64,000 bases of DNA, taken from CAZTNW01 sp964614945 (GTDB lineage: Bacteria; Caldisericota; JANLFM01). This document shows, piece by piece, positions 49,326 to 58,271 of this stretch (its first letter is position 1; each line of letters begins with the position of its first letter). Below the pieces are notes generated by a model. That model was not told the origin of the DNA and ran no database searches. It saw only the letters and a program-made list of their open reading frames with translations. The DNA lies in the NCBI GenBank assembly GCA_964614945.1, contig CAZTNW010000002.1, positions 363,259 through 427,258 of the forward strand, read 5' to 3'. The translations under genes and the position numbers were made by a program.

Positions 49326-50387
49326 TCAACCCTCGGTTTTTTTCGCGCTGCCGCAATTCGGGCAGAATTTGCTTTCAGGAGTAAGTTTCGCTCCGCACTG
49401 GGAGCAGACCTCCTCTGTTGGCGGAGGCGGTGGCGGCGGAGGGGATGGGGGCGCAGCAATCATCGATGAGCCGCACTTGGGGCAGAATTTTGTTCCCGGC
49501 GCAGCTTGCGCTCCGCACTGCGGACACTTCTCTCCCGCTTGGATCGAGGTCGGCCCTGAAACGGAGCCACAATGAGGGCAGAACCTGGCCCCTGCCGTCA
49601 AAAGCCTGCCGCACTGCGGGCAGGAGAGGGCTGCTCTTGGCATCGCCTGACCCTTCTTTCGGGCGTTCAAGCTGACGATCAAGAGAATCAGGGCGAGGAT
49701 GAACAGAGCACCGAAAGCGATGACGATGATCGCCCAGAGAGGAAAGCCCGAAGAAGTTCCTGCACCAGTCTCTCCGGGTGCAGTAGGGAGCACGAGAGGG
49801 CTCGAGGAAGTGGGAGAGGGAGTACCTCCGGTGGGGGTAGGGAAAGCGGTCTCGCTCGGGGGAGGAGTGGCGGACTCAGTGGGCGGGAGTGTTTTACCGA
49901 GCGGGGTAAAAGTCAATGTGGCTTCTGATACTCCCTGGAAGACCACAGTGTCGGCTCCCTTTTTCTGGCCGGTGGTTTCCTGTACCTTGCCTTGAACGTG
50001 GACGATGAAGTGATCAAAATTGCTGACGTTGCCGAAATTGAGGGAAATTGAACCGTCGCGGTTCGTTTCCATCGAACCATCAGGAGCGAAGGCGTCCGGG
50101 AAATTAGCCCAGCTGATGGAGATCTCGTAAACGGAATCTCCCTTTTCCCGGACGCTTGTAACCTGGACTGTGGGCTCGGATCTGAGCTCGCTGACCAGAT
50201 CGTCGATCGAGATTCCCAATTCCGGGGGAAGGTAGAGGGAAAGAGCCCCCCGTCCACTACCATTTCCTTCTACCCAGACTTCGGCGGAGAATTCTTCCTG
50301 CGCCGCCAGGGGCAGGCGGCTGAGGCTGAAAAGCAGGACGAGCGCTAAGATTAACCCGCTCAGAAGGAACCCTAATCTTCGTTTCAT
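49326..50387 (-). CDS. Single-pass membrane protein with cytosolic zinc ribbons
   Basis: A 353-residue protein with five parts: signal sequence (residues 1-30), an extracellular beta-rich domain of about 130 residues, a Pro/Thr/Ser-rich stalk (about 165-215), one membrane helix (FPLWAIIVIAFGALFILALILL), and a cytosolic tail with three CxxC-x(n)-CxxC zinc ribbons (CPQCGRLL...FCPHCG, CPQCGAQA...FCPKCG, CSQCGAKL...FCPNCG) split by a poly-Pro run. I recognise no family for the outer domain. The architecture suggests a receptor or scaffold passing an outside signal to nucleic acid or protein partners inside. ATG with GGAGG. It is downstream of the LonC-like gene. Confidence 0.78.
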   Translation of the reverse strand: MKRRLGFLLSGLILALVLLFSLSRLPLAAQEEFSAEVWVEGNGSGRGALSLYLPPELGISIDDLVSELRSEPTVQVTSVREKGDSVYEISISWANFPDAFAPDGSMETNRDGSISLNFGNVSNFDHFIVHVQGKVQETTGQKKGADTVVFQGVSEATLTFTPLGKTLPPTESATPPPSETAFPTPTGGTPSPTSSSPLVLPTAPGETGAGTSSGFPLWAIIVIAFGALFILALILLIVSLNARKKGQAMPRAALSCPQCGRLLTAGARFCPHCGSVSGPTSIQAGEKCPQCGAQAAPGTKFCPKCGSSMIAAPPSPPPPPPPPTEEVCSQCGAKLTPESKFCPNCGSAKKTEG

Positions 50388-50456
50388 GTTTTTCCTCCGG
50401 TTCTAAGACCCGAGCCTTTTCGAAGGAGCCCGTGATCTGTTTTATTTTACGAGGAA

Positions 50457-52844
50457 TCAGCCTGGATAGAAATCTCTCAGGCGTTCAGCAAATTGCCGCA
50501 GACGCGCCGAGACAAGCGCGTGAACGCTATGCGGGGTGAATTCACCTCCCTCCCCCCGTTCGCCGGCGGGAATTCCCGTCAGCAATTCCAGGCCCTCGTC
50601 TACTGATTTCACAGCCCAAACGTGAAATTTACCCTCTCGTACCGCCTCTACGACCTCTTCCTTCAGCATCAGGTTCTTGACGTTGGCTACAGGGATGATG
50701 ACGCCCTGGCTGCCACTCAGTCCTTTGGCCCTGCAGACGGCGTAAAAGCCCTCGATCTTTTCGTTGACTCCTCCGATGGGCTGGATCTCACCGAATTGAT
50801 TTACGGAGCCAGTGACGGCGATCTCCTGCGAGAGCGGGACTTCCGCCAGGGCGGAAAGGAGAGCGTAGAGTTCGGCAGAAGAAGCGCTGTCTCCCTCGAC
50901 TCCCTCATAAAGCTGCTCAAAAGTTAGAGAGGCGGAGAGAGTCAGGGGGAATTCTCGCGCGTACATTCCTCCCAGGTAGCCGCCCAGAATGAGGACGCCC
51001 TTCGAGTGAATCGGCCCGGACAGGGCGATCTCCCTCTCTATGTTCACCACCCCTGTTTTTCCCAGGAAAACCCGGGCAGTGATCCTGGATGGACGTCCGA
51101 AGCTGTAAGCCCCGCTGGCATAAATGGAGAGGCTATTTACCTGCCCCACGGATTTTTCCCTGACGTTGATGAGGATGGTGTCTTTCTCGATCAACTCCTG
51201 AATCTTGTCCTCGATCAGGCGCGAACGAAATACCTTCTCTTCGAGGGCCTGAAGGACGTGCTCTGCCTCTACCTTTTCCGCGCCAGCTTTTTTAGCCCAG
51301 TAGCAGGCTTCATAAGCCATATCTGCTATCTCCATGAAGCGCGCGCTTAATTTATTCTTGGCCTCGACGAGCCGGGAGCCGAATTCCACAAGGCGGGCGA
51401 CCGCGCTGGAGTGGAAAGGCAGGAGACAGGGGTCCTCGTGCTCGAGCAGATGGAGAAACGAGGCATAATCGGCAATTGTCTGATCGTTACGCGGCATCTC
51501 CAGGTCAAAATCCGCCCTGATCTTAAAAAGCTTACGAAAATCCTCATCAAGGGCATAGAGCATGTGAAAATGTTCGGGCTGACCGATCATGATCACCTTG
51601 AGACTCACAGGGATCGGTTCCGGCCGGAGTGTAGCCGTTGGCACGCCGCCTGCGAACTCGCTCAGGTTTTCCACCCGGGCTGAGCCGGAACGAAGCGATC
51701 TTTTCAGCGCATCCCAGGCGAATGGGGCGCTGAAAAGATCCTGCGCAGGGATGATGAGGAAGCCGCCGTTCGCTGTCTCTAAAGCCCCCGCTTTGATCAT
51801 GGTTTGATCGGTCACCCAGGTGCCAAAGGCGGGCCGGTACTCGATTTTTCCCATTAGATTGTAGAAAGAAGGATTGCTCTCTTTGACGACGGGCGCTCCC
51901 TCCAGGCCGGAACGGTCCACAAAGGCATTGATCTTGAAGCGGGAGACGTTGGGTTGAGGCTTTTCCAGGAACGGAATGCCCGGCTGCTCATCCTTATCCT
52001 TGAGGTCGTCGAGATGCTCTACCAAGTCTTCCTTCGCTTCCTTGAGCCAGCTCAAAATTGAGGCCAGGTCCCGGTACTCGCTTTCCAATTTCTGAAAGAG
52101 CGGTGTGAGCAAGGAGGAAGCCATCTCCTTCTCCAGTGAGGCCACCTTTTCCCGCAGGTTCCGGTCTATCTGCCGGGAAATCTGAAGCATTTGTTCAAGA
52201 AGCTCATGCACCTTCTGACCGTTGGTGCGGAAGTCTCCCTTTTCCCTGTCATCCAGGCTCTCGAATTCTTGCGGAGTGAGCTTTTTCCCGTCCTTCATCG
52301 GGATGGTGAGGATCCCGTTGGGGGCGAATTCGATCGAAAAACCCAAAGCGAGCGACTCCCTCTGTGTTTTAAGGACTTCGTCCTGCTTCGCTTGAGCCGC
52401 TTCTCTTTCAAGGACGTCTTTTCTCTCCCGGTAAAGAGGGCTTTCGAATAACTTTTGCAGTTCTAACTGCGCGGAGGAGACAAGAAGCTCCATTTCGCGG
52501 GCGAAGGCGGAACCTTTCCCTGCAGGCAAGGAGATGGCCCTTGGACGATCCGGAGCCGAGAAGTTGTGCACGTAGATCCAGTCATCGGGCACGGGCTTCC
52601 CTCTTGCCTCTTGCTCCACCAATTCATGTACAATCGAGGTCCTCCCTGTTCCCGGACGACCTGCAACGAAGAGGTTGAAACCGGAGGCCGTGATGCCCAA
52701 CCCTACTTCCAAGGATCGGACTGCCCTTCCCTGGCCGACGGTTCGGTTCAGGGGGGTCAATTCGTTCGTGCTCGCAAAGGGAAGCTCTTCATGATCGCAC
52801 CTGGCGCAGAGGTCTTCAGGTTTTAGTTCCGGCACAGTTTCCAC
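50457..52844 (-). CDS. LonC-like AAA-Lon protease
   Basis: A 795-residue S16 peptidase. The C-terminal Lon proteolytic domain has the Ser in EGDSASSAELYALLSAL (near 650) and the catalytic Lys in PIGGVNEKIEGF (near 693). The N-terminal AAA-like region has VAGRPGTGRTSIVHEL where Arg replaces the Walker A lysine, and a long coiled coil (about residues 130-300). This coil and the altered Walker motif resemble LonC (known from Meiothermus), which is ATP-independent. Start GTG at 52844 with GGAAGGAGG upstream; an earlier GTG at 52910 lacks a site. Divergent from nadA. Confidence 0.85.
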   Translation of the reverse strand: METVPELKPEDLCARCDHEELPFASTNELTPLNRTVGQGRAVRSLEVGLGITASGFNLFVAGRPGTGRTSIVHELVEQEARGKPVPDDWIYVHNFSAPDRPRAISLPAGKGSAFAREMELLVSSAQLELQKLFESPLYRERKDVLEREAAQAKQDEVLKTQRESLALGFSIEFAPNGILTIPMKDGKKLTPQEFESLDDREKGDFRTNGQKVHELLEQMLQISRQIDRNLREKVASLEKEMASSLLTPLFQKLESEYRDLASILSWLKEAKEDLVEHLDDLKDKDEQPGIPFLEKPQPNVSRFKINAFVDRSGLEGAPVVKESNPSFYNLMGKIEYRPAFGTWVTDQTMIKAGALETANGGFLIIPAQDLFSAPFAWDALKRSLRSGSARVENLSEFAGGVPTATLRPEPIPVSLKVIMIGQPEHFHMLYALDEDFRKLFKIRADFDLEMPRNDQTIADYASFLHLLEHEDPCLLPFHSSAVARLVEFGSRLVEAKNKLSARFMEIADMAYEACYWAKKAGAEKVEAEHVLQALEEKVFRSRLIEDKIQELIEKDTILINVREKSVGQVNSLSIYASGAYSFGRPSRITARVFLGKTGVVNIEREIALSGPIHSKGVLILGGYLGGMYAREFPLTLSASLTFEQLYEGVEGDSASSAELYALLSALAEVPLSQEIAVTGSVNQFGEIQPIGGVNEKIEGFYAVCRAKGLSGSQGVIIPVANVKNLMLKEEVVEAVREGKFHVWAVKSVDEGLELLTGIPAGERGEGGEFTPHSVHALVSARLRQFAERLRDFYPG

Positions 52845-52885
52845 TCTTCTTCCTCCTTCCTTTCGGCAAATACCTTGATACAGTT

Positions 52886-52891
52886 TATAAT
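52886..52891 (+). promoter_or_regulatory. -10 element of a probable leaderless nadA promoter
   Basis: A perfect TATAAT is six bases before the nadA ATG at 52898. No Shine-Dalgarno is present. No NrtR or NiaR operator was recognised. Confidence 0.55.
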
Positions 52892-52897
52892 AAAGCA

Positions 52898-53809
52898 ATG
52901 TCGGAATCACCTGAATTGCTAACGGAACGTATATTGCGGCTCAAACAGGAAAAAGACGCGCTCGTTCTGGCTCACAACTACCAGTTGCCGGAAATTCAGG
53001 ACGCGGCGGACTTTGTCGGCGATTCCCTCGACCTTTCGTTGAAAGCCGCGAAAACTGATTGCTCCATCATCGTCTTCTGCGGGGTATATTTCATGGCCGA
53101 GACGGCCCAAATACTATCGAATAAAAGAGTATATATGCCGGTGATAACTGCAGGGTGCCCCTTGGCCAATATGGCGGACCAGAGATCACTGGAGAAGATG
53201 AAGGCCAAGCACTCCCTGGCGGCGGTGGTCGCTTACATTAACTCCTCTGCTTCCATTAAGGCCATGGCTGATATCGTCTGTACTTCTGCCAATGCCCTGA
53301 AAGTAGTGGAGAGCCTGGTGGAAGATGAGATCATTTTTCTTCCAGATCAAGCGCTAGGCGGCTGGGTGGCGGAACAGACAAGAAAGAAGATCTTACTCTG
53401 GCCGGGGTTCTGTCCCACGCATTACCGCTTGGTGGAGCAGGATATCCGGAGGGCGCGCGAGCTTCACCCGACGGCCAAAGTCCTCGTGCATCCGGAGTGC
53501 CGCCGAGAAGTGCGCGATCTGGCAGATGCAGTACTGGGAACCGGTGGGATGTTGCGGTTCGTAGAGAGGGACAGAGCCAAGGAATACATCATCGGGACTG
53601 AGGAGGGCCTCATCTATCGGCTGAAGAAGGAGAACCCGCACAAGGATTTCTACCTCGCCTCCCCCCTGCTCCTCTGCCCCAACATGAAGAAGACGGACCT
53701 TGGCTCGCTTCGACGTTGCCTGGAGGAAGGGACGGGCGAGATTATAATTTCTCAGGACATCAAGCTTCGCGCCGAACGCGCTTTGCGCAGGATGATCAAC
53801 TTGCCGTGA
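52898..53809 (+). CDS. nadA: Quinolinate synthase NadA
   Basis: A 303-residue 4Fe-4S enzyme condensing iminoaspartate with dihydroxyacetone phosphate to quinolinate. Seen: LVLAHNYQLPEIQDAADFVGDSLDL, the first cluster cysteine in VFCGVYFMAETA, DIVCTSANA (second cysteine), VHPECRREV, and CPNMKKTDL (third). It heads the nadABC operon; nadB follows with at most a short gap. The start is leaderless-like. Confidence 0.96.
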   Translation: MSESPELLTERILRLKQEKDALVLAHNYQLPEIQDAADFVGDSLDLSLKAAKTDCSIIVFCGVYFMAETAQILSNKRVYMPVITAGCPLANMADQRSLEKMKAKHSLAAVVAYINSSASIKAMADIVCTSANALKVVESLVEDEIIFLPDQALGGWVAEQTRKKILLWPGFCPTHYRLVEQDIRRARELHPTAKVLVHPECRREVRDLADAVLGTGGMLRFVERDRAKEYIIGTEEGLIYRLKKENPHKDFYLASPLLLCPNMKKTDLGSLRRCLEEGTGEIIISQDIKLRAERALRRMINLP

Positions 53810-53853
53810 GAAGATATCTTTTCCCAGGCCAGTTCCTCAAGGGCGCCAGAAGA

Positions 53854-55389
53854 ATGGAGGCCGAGGTGCTAGTGGTCGGTACTGGAGTGGCGGGACTGTT
53901 CTTCGCCCTTCAGTATCCAGGAAAATCGCTATTGATATCGAAGGGGGAGGCTTTTGTCAGCAATTCCTCCCTTGCCCAGGGCGGGGTAGCCGCGCCGATT
54001 GGCAATGAGGATTCCATTCAATTGCACATCAGCGATACCTTGCAGGCTGGAGCAGGCCTCTGTGACTTGGAGGCGGTAAGAGCGATGGTCCAGCAGGCTC
54101 GTTCGGTGATTAAGGAGCTCCTCCGCCTTGGGGTAAGCTTCGACCGGGAAGGGGGCCACCTTTCCCTCAATAAGGAGGGAAGCCATTCCAAGCGCCGGGT
54201 CCTCCACGTCAAGGATCGAACGGGTGATGAGATAATCCGAACTCTTTACGAGAGGGTGCTGGAAAGGGAGAGGATCCAGGTCCAGGAAAGGACTTACCTG
54301 GTGGATATTTTAACCGGAGGGGGACAGGTAACAGGAGCCGTCCTCTGGCAGGAGGATGGCCTGACCGTTGTGGAGACTTCCGCCGTGGTTCTGGCTTCAG
54401 GCGGTTATGCTTACCTGTTCGAGCCATCTACCAATCCGGCCGGCAGCACCGGGGATGGACTCTCCATCGCCTATAGGGCGGGAGCTGCTTTGATTGATCT
54501 GGAGTTTGTGCAGTTTCACCCCACTGCACTTTACCACGAGGAAACCCCCCGCTTTCTCATCTCGGAGGCTGTGAGAGGGGAAGGTGGAGTCCTTCGCAAT
54601 CATAAGGGAGAGCGTTTCATGCCCGGCTACCATCCCTTGGCCGAACTTGCGCCGCGGGATGTAGTCGCCTCCTCGATTTTTCTGGAGATGCAGGAGGAGG
54701 AAAGAGACCATGTTTTCCTGGATTTGACTGATACCGACAGAGAGGCTATGGAGGCTCGCTTCCCCGTTATCCTGCAGAAGTGCCGCTCCCTCGGGATCGA
54801 ACCCTTCCGAGACTGGATCCCCATTTCTCCTGCCGCTCATTACGCAATGGGAGGAATTCAGACGGATACCTGGGGAAACACCACTCTCCCAGGGCTTCAT
54901 GCCATCGGCGAGGCGGCCTGCACCGGAGTGCACGGAGCAAACCGGCTGGCTTCCAACTCGATCCTCGAGGGTCTGGCCTTCAGCCTTCGTCTTGCCCAAC
55001 AGATCCAGTTGAATCCGCGGGCAAAAACGAGCCTGGGGGAGGTACGCTTCGCCCGACGGGCATTTCCCCCCTTCAAACCCCAGGACCTGCGGCAACTCAT
55101 GGGGAAAAGTGTGGGAATCATGCGCGAGCGAGAGGGGCTTCGGCAGGCCTGGGAATGGATCTGCCACTGGCAGAGGAAGTTTGATTATGCTGTCCCCAAC
55201 TCCGTCTATGAATGCCAGCTCTACAATGCCGTGGGCCTGACCGCGCTTATCTCCAGGGCTGCCTTGACCAGGGAAGAGAGTAGGGGAGCCCATCAGAGAT
55301 CTGATTTTCCTGAGAGGGACGACGTTAAATGGCGTACCCACATTGTGTTTGAACAGAGGATGGGGGAGGAGGTGATGAGCATACGATGA
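53854..55389 (+). CDS. nadB: L-aspartate oxidase NadB
   Basis: A 511-residue FAD flavoenzyme oxidising L-aspartate to iminoaspartate for NadA. The FAD motif is VLVVGTGVAGLFFAL at residues 5-19; then SNSSLAQGGVAAPIG, the active-site LIDLEFVQFHPTALYH, SEAVRGEGGVLRN, AAHYAMGGIQTDTWG and ACTGVHGANRLASNSILEGLAF. I use the ATG at 53854; a GTG at 53806 overlapping the nadA stop would add 16 residues. It runs into nadC with a four-base overlap. Confidence 0.95.
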   Translation: MEAEVLVVGTGVAGLFFALQYPGKSLLISKGEAFVSNSSLAQGGVAAPIGNEDSIQLHISDTLQAGAGLCDLEAVRAMVQQARSVIKELLRLGVSFDREGGHLSLNKEGSHSKRRVLHVKDRTGDEIIRTLYERVLERERIQVQERTYLVDILTGGGQVTGAVLWQEDGLTVVETSAVVLASGGYAYLFEPSTNPAGSTGDGLSIAYRAGAALIDLEFVQFHPTALYHEETPRFLISEAVRGEGGVLRNHKGERFMPGYHPLAELAPRDVVASSIFLEMQEEERDHVFLDLTDTDREAMEARFPVILQKCRSLGIEPFRDWIPISPAAHYAMGGIQTDTWGNTTLPGLHAIGEAACTGVHGANRLASNSILEGLAFSLRLAQQIQLNPRAKTSLGEVRFARRAFPPFKPQDLRQLMGKSVGIMREREGLRQAWEWICHWQRKFDYAVPNSVYECQLYNAVGLTALISRAALTREESRGAHQRSDFPERDDVKWRTHIVFEQRMGEEVMSIR

Positions 55390-56219
55390 ACCTGCGAGAA
55401 CGCCTGAGCCAAGCCCTGGAGGAGGATATAGGATCCGGTGACCTCACGAGCGAGATCCTGATCCCGGCCGATGCCCGCGGAGCAGCAATTCTCCTGGCCA
55501 AGGCCGAGGGTGTTCTCTGCGGCCTTCCCTTTGCCCTGGAAGTTTTTCGTCTGCTGGATGGAACGCTCGAAGCCGAAATTTTCCTGGATGAAGGCTCCGC
55601 CCTGCGTCCTGGGGAGATCGTTGTCCGCATAAAGGGCAACAAGCGCGCTCTCCTTTCCGGGGAACGCACGGCATTGAACCTGCTCTGTCATTTGTCCGGG
55701 ATCGCCACACATACCTTCCGCCTAGTGCAGAGGTTGGAGGGTTCCGGAACCCGGGTCCTGGATACGCGCAAGACCACACCACTCTGGCGGGATCTGGAGA
55801 AGTATGCCGTGCGAACCGGAGGCGGCCACAACCACCGCTTCGGGCTCTACGACATGATATTGATTAAAGACAACCATATAGTCTGCCAGGGAGGCATTAC
55901 TCCTGCTTTACGCAGTGCCAGGCTGAAGGCTCCTCCCGGAGTGAAGTTGGAGATCGAAGCGAGGACCTTTGCCGAGTTTGAAGAGGCTATGCGGGGAGGA
56001 GCGGACTGGATAATGCTCGATAACATGTCCCTTGAGGAGACGCGACGATGCGTGGAGAAGGGGAAAGGCAAGGTGCTGCTGGAAGCCTCGGGAGGGATCA
56101 AGGAGGATCAAATCTCCGAGGTCGCAGCTACGGGAGTGGACTTCATCTCTATTGGGGCTCTCACTCATTCTTCCCCAGCTCTTGATATTAGTATGGAAAT
56201 GGAGGAAAATGAAATTTAA
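55386..56219 (+). CDS. nadC: Nicotinate-nucleotide pyrophosphorylase NadC
   Basis: A 277-residue phosphoribosyltransferase converting quinolinate and PRPP to nicotinate mononucleotide. Seen: LEEDIGSGDLTSE, GERTALNLLCHLSGIAT, DTRKTTPLWRDLEKYAVRTGGGHNHR, LIKDNHI and LEASGGIKEDQISE, the usual quinolinate and PRPP contacts. Start ATG overlaps nadB (ATGA). It completes the nadABC operon. Confidence 0.96.
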   Translation: MNLRERLSQALEEDIGSGDLTSEILIPADARGAAILLAKAEGVLCGLPFALEVFRLLDGTLEAEIFLDEGSALRPGEIVVRIKGNKRALLSGERTALNLLCHLSGIATHTFRLVQRLEGSGTRVLDTRKTTPLWRDLEKYAVRTGGGHNHRFGLYDMILIKDNHIVCQGGITPALRSARLKAPPGVKLEIEARTFAEFEEAMRGGADWIMLDNMSLEETRRCVEKGKGKVLLEASGGIKEDQISEVAATGVDFISIGALTHSSPALDISMEMEENEI

Positions 56220-56312
56220 TCCGCGATCAGCGGATGCGAGACCTCCAGGGAAACCCCCTGGATAGTTTTCTAAACCTCAGCCCTGGGCTGAATGTACAGG
56301 AGAGTGATCTTA

Positions 56313-57548
56313 GTGTCGGAAATGGAAAAGTCTCTCACGGGCGAGGAGACTGCGCCTGTCGAGGAGCAAGAAAAGCCAGCCTCAGAAAATCGCCCCAAAG
56401 AACTGATCGAAGAGTATGTTATTCGTACCTTCAAGGAAGGGGATATCATCAAAGGGGTGGTCGTAGCTGTAGAGAATGATGCTGCCCTGGTCGATATCGG
56501 CTATAAATCAGAAGGCATTATTCCTCTGAAAGAGCTCTCCCGTTCCCCTGTCTCCTCTGCGAAAGAGGTCGTTAAGGTTGGGGACGAGTTGAATTGCTAC
56601 GTCATCAAGGTCGAGGACAACCAGGGCAATATCCTCCTCTCGAAGAGAAGGGCCGATTTTGAATTGGCCTGGGTTAACATCAATCGCTTCTTCCAGGAGG
56701 GTGCCATCGTCGAAGCTCCCATCACCCGCCATGTAAAGGGTGGAGTGCTCGTGGACCTGGGCATCTGGGGATTCGTCCCTCGCTCGCAGATCGGTTCGAA
56801 GCTCAGAGGCAATAAGAGCCTTGTAGGCGAGACTTTGCGCCTCAAGGTGATCGAGATCGACGCGGAGAATCGCAAATTCACCTGCTCCGCTCGAAAAATC
56901 GAGGAAGAGGAGAAGGAAAGGGGCAAGGTCGAGCTCTTCTCCCGCTTGCAGGAAGGAGCGGTCGTCAGCGGTAAGATAGCTCGTATTGCCAATTTTGGCG
57001 TTTTCGTCGACCTCGGCGGGGTAGACGGCCTCATTCATATTTCGGAGCTGACCTGGGGCGCACTCAAGCACCCTTCGAAATTCGTCACTGTCGGCCAGGA
57101 GGTGCAGGCCAAAGTCCTTAAATTCGTTCCGGAAGAGGGAAAAATTTCTCTGAGCCTGAAGCAGACCGAGCCCGACCCCTGGGGAAAGGTCGAGCTCAAA
57201 TATCCTGTAGGGTCCACTGCCCAGGGCACGGTGGTGAAATTGGGCAAATATGGCGCGATCGTCGAGCTTGAGAAGGGAATCTCCGGCCTGGTGCATGTCT
57301 CCGAGCTTTCCGAGCAAAAAATCGCCAAACCGGAGGAAGTAGTGAAGGTGAACGACGAGGTGCTGGTCAAGGTGATTAATCTGAAGAAAAGCCTGCGCCG
57401 GATTACCCTCTCTATGAAGCAGACGACGGAAAACGAGAAGGAGCCCGTGCCAACCCACAACCGGAACCGCTCGAGCGATCGGGCAGACAAAGAAGAACAC
57501 CTGGCCACAATCGGCGATTTCTGGACTAACGCGAAAAGCAATAATTGA
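56313..57548 (+). CDS. rpsA: Ribosomal protein S1-like protein with four S1 domains
   Basis: A 411-residue RNA-binding protein with four S1 OB-fold repeats at about 45-110, 128-195, 215-283 and 300-368. Each has the GxxxxGxV...GxxVDLG...GxxxxSEL pattern, for example GDIIKGVVVAVENDAALVDI and GAVVSGKIARIANFGVFVDL. The acidic N-terminus and short tail resemble RpsA/YpfD of Gram-positive bacteria. I start at GTG 56313, ten bases after AGGAG; an ATG at 56322 also works. It binds mRNA or stabilises transcripts; a four-domain form is less than the six-domain S1 of proteobacteria. Confidence 0.9.
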   Translation: MSEMEKSLTGEETAPVEEQEKPASENRPKELIEEYVIRTFKEGDIIKGVVVAVENDAALVDIGYKSEGIIPLKELSRSPVSSAKEVVKVGDELNCYVIKVEDNQGNILLSKRRADFELAWVNINRFFQEGAIVEAPITRHVKGGVLVDLGIWGFVPRSQIGSKLRGNKSLVGETLRLKVIEIDAENRKFTCSARKIEEEEKERGKVELFSRLQEGAVVSGKIARIANFGVFVDLGGVDGLIHISELTWGALKHPSKFVTVGQEVQAKVLKFVPEEGKISLSLKQTEPDPWGKVELKYPVGSTAQGTVVKLGKYGAIVELEKGISGLVHVSELSEQKIAKPEEVVKVNDEVLVKVINLKKSLRRITLSMKQTTENEKEPVPTHNRNRSSDRADKEEHLATIGDFWTNAKSNN

Positions 57549-57618
57549 ACCTGGCTTAGAGCCGCAAAAGATTGTTGAAATAGCACGAGAGCTCATTCAG
57601 CTTTATGCTCTGCCTTCT

Positions 57619-58206
57619 GTGAGAGTGAAACCCGCCCCCCTGGACGAACTGATCCTGACGATCCTCTCGCAGAATACGAACGACCGAAATAGGGATAGGG
57701 CTTTTTCCCTCCTCAAGTCGAGTTTTCCTACTTGGGCAGCGGTCGCCCACGCTCCCCTTCCCTCTCTCGAGCAGGCGATTCGACCCGCCGGCTTGGCCCC
57801 GACAAAAGCACCCCGGATTCAAAAGGTCCTTAAGAGCGTGCGGGAGCATTTTGGTGATTATTTTCTGCCCTCTTCTCTCGATGCAGGCGAACTCTTCTCT
57901 TTCCTCGTCGCTCTTCCCGGAGTCGGGCCCAAAACAGCGCGCTGTGTCCTGCTCTTCTCATTGGAGGAACCTTTCTTTCCTGTGGACACGCATATCTATC
58001 GGGTGGGAAAACGCCTGGGATTGATAGGGGAAAGGGAGACAAGGGAACAGGCCATGGAGAGACTCGATCGCTCAGTTCCCCTCGGCCTGCACAGGCCTCT
58101 CCACCTCTTGCTGATTGAGCACGGCCGACATAGCTGTCGTCCTCAGCCACGCTGTCAGCTCTGCCCGCTCCCCGCCGTCTGTCTTTACCAGAGAAAACAA
58201 AGCTGA
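57619..58206 (+). CDS. nth: Endonuclease III-family DNA glycosylase
   Basis: A helix-hairpin-helix glycosylase/AP lyase for oxidised pyrimidines (195 residues from the GTG used here). Seen: TILSQNTNDRNRDRAF, the HhH LVALPGVGPKTARCVLLF with the catalytic Lys, the catalytic Asp in FFPVDTHIYRVGKRL, and a 4Fe-4S loop CRPQPRCQLCPLPAVC. The coding frame, however, continues smoothly upstream as KIVEIARELIQLYALPSVRV, which is the expected first helix, back to an ATT at 57544 that overlaps the S1 stop (ATTGA). The true start may therefore be a rare ATT, giving 220 residues. Confidence 0.9.
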   Translation: MRVKPAPLDELILTILSQNTNDRNRDRAFSLLKSSFPTWAAVAHAPLPSLEQAIRPAGLAPTKAPRIQKVLKSVREHFGDYFLPSSLDAGELFSFLVALPGVGPKTARCVLLFSLEEPFFPVDTHIYRVGKRLGLIGERETREQAMERLDRSVPLGLHRPLHLLLIEHGRHSCRPQPRCQLCPLPAVCLYQRKQS

Positions 58207-58271
58207 AGATAGCTGTCCTCTTCTTCTGCTTGCACCCGCCGCCCATTGACGGTTAACTAAAGGGGAGTGGC

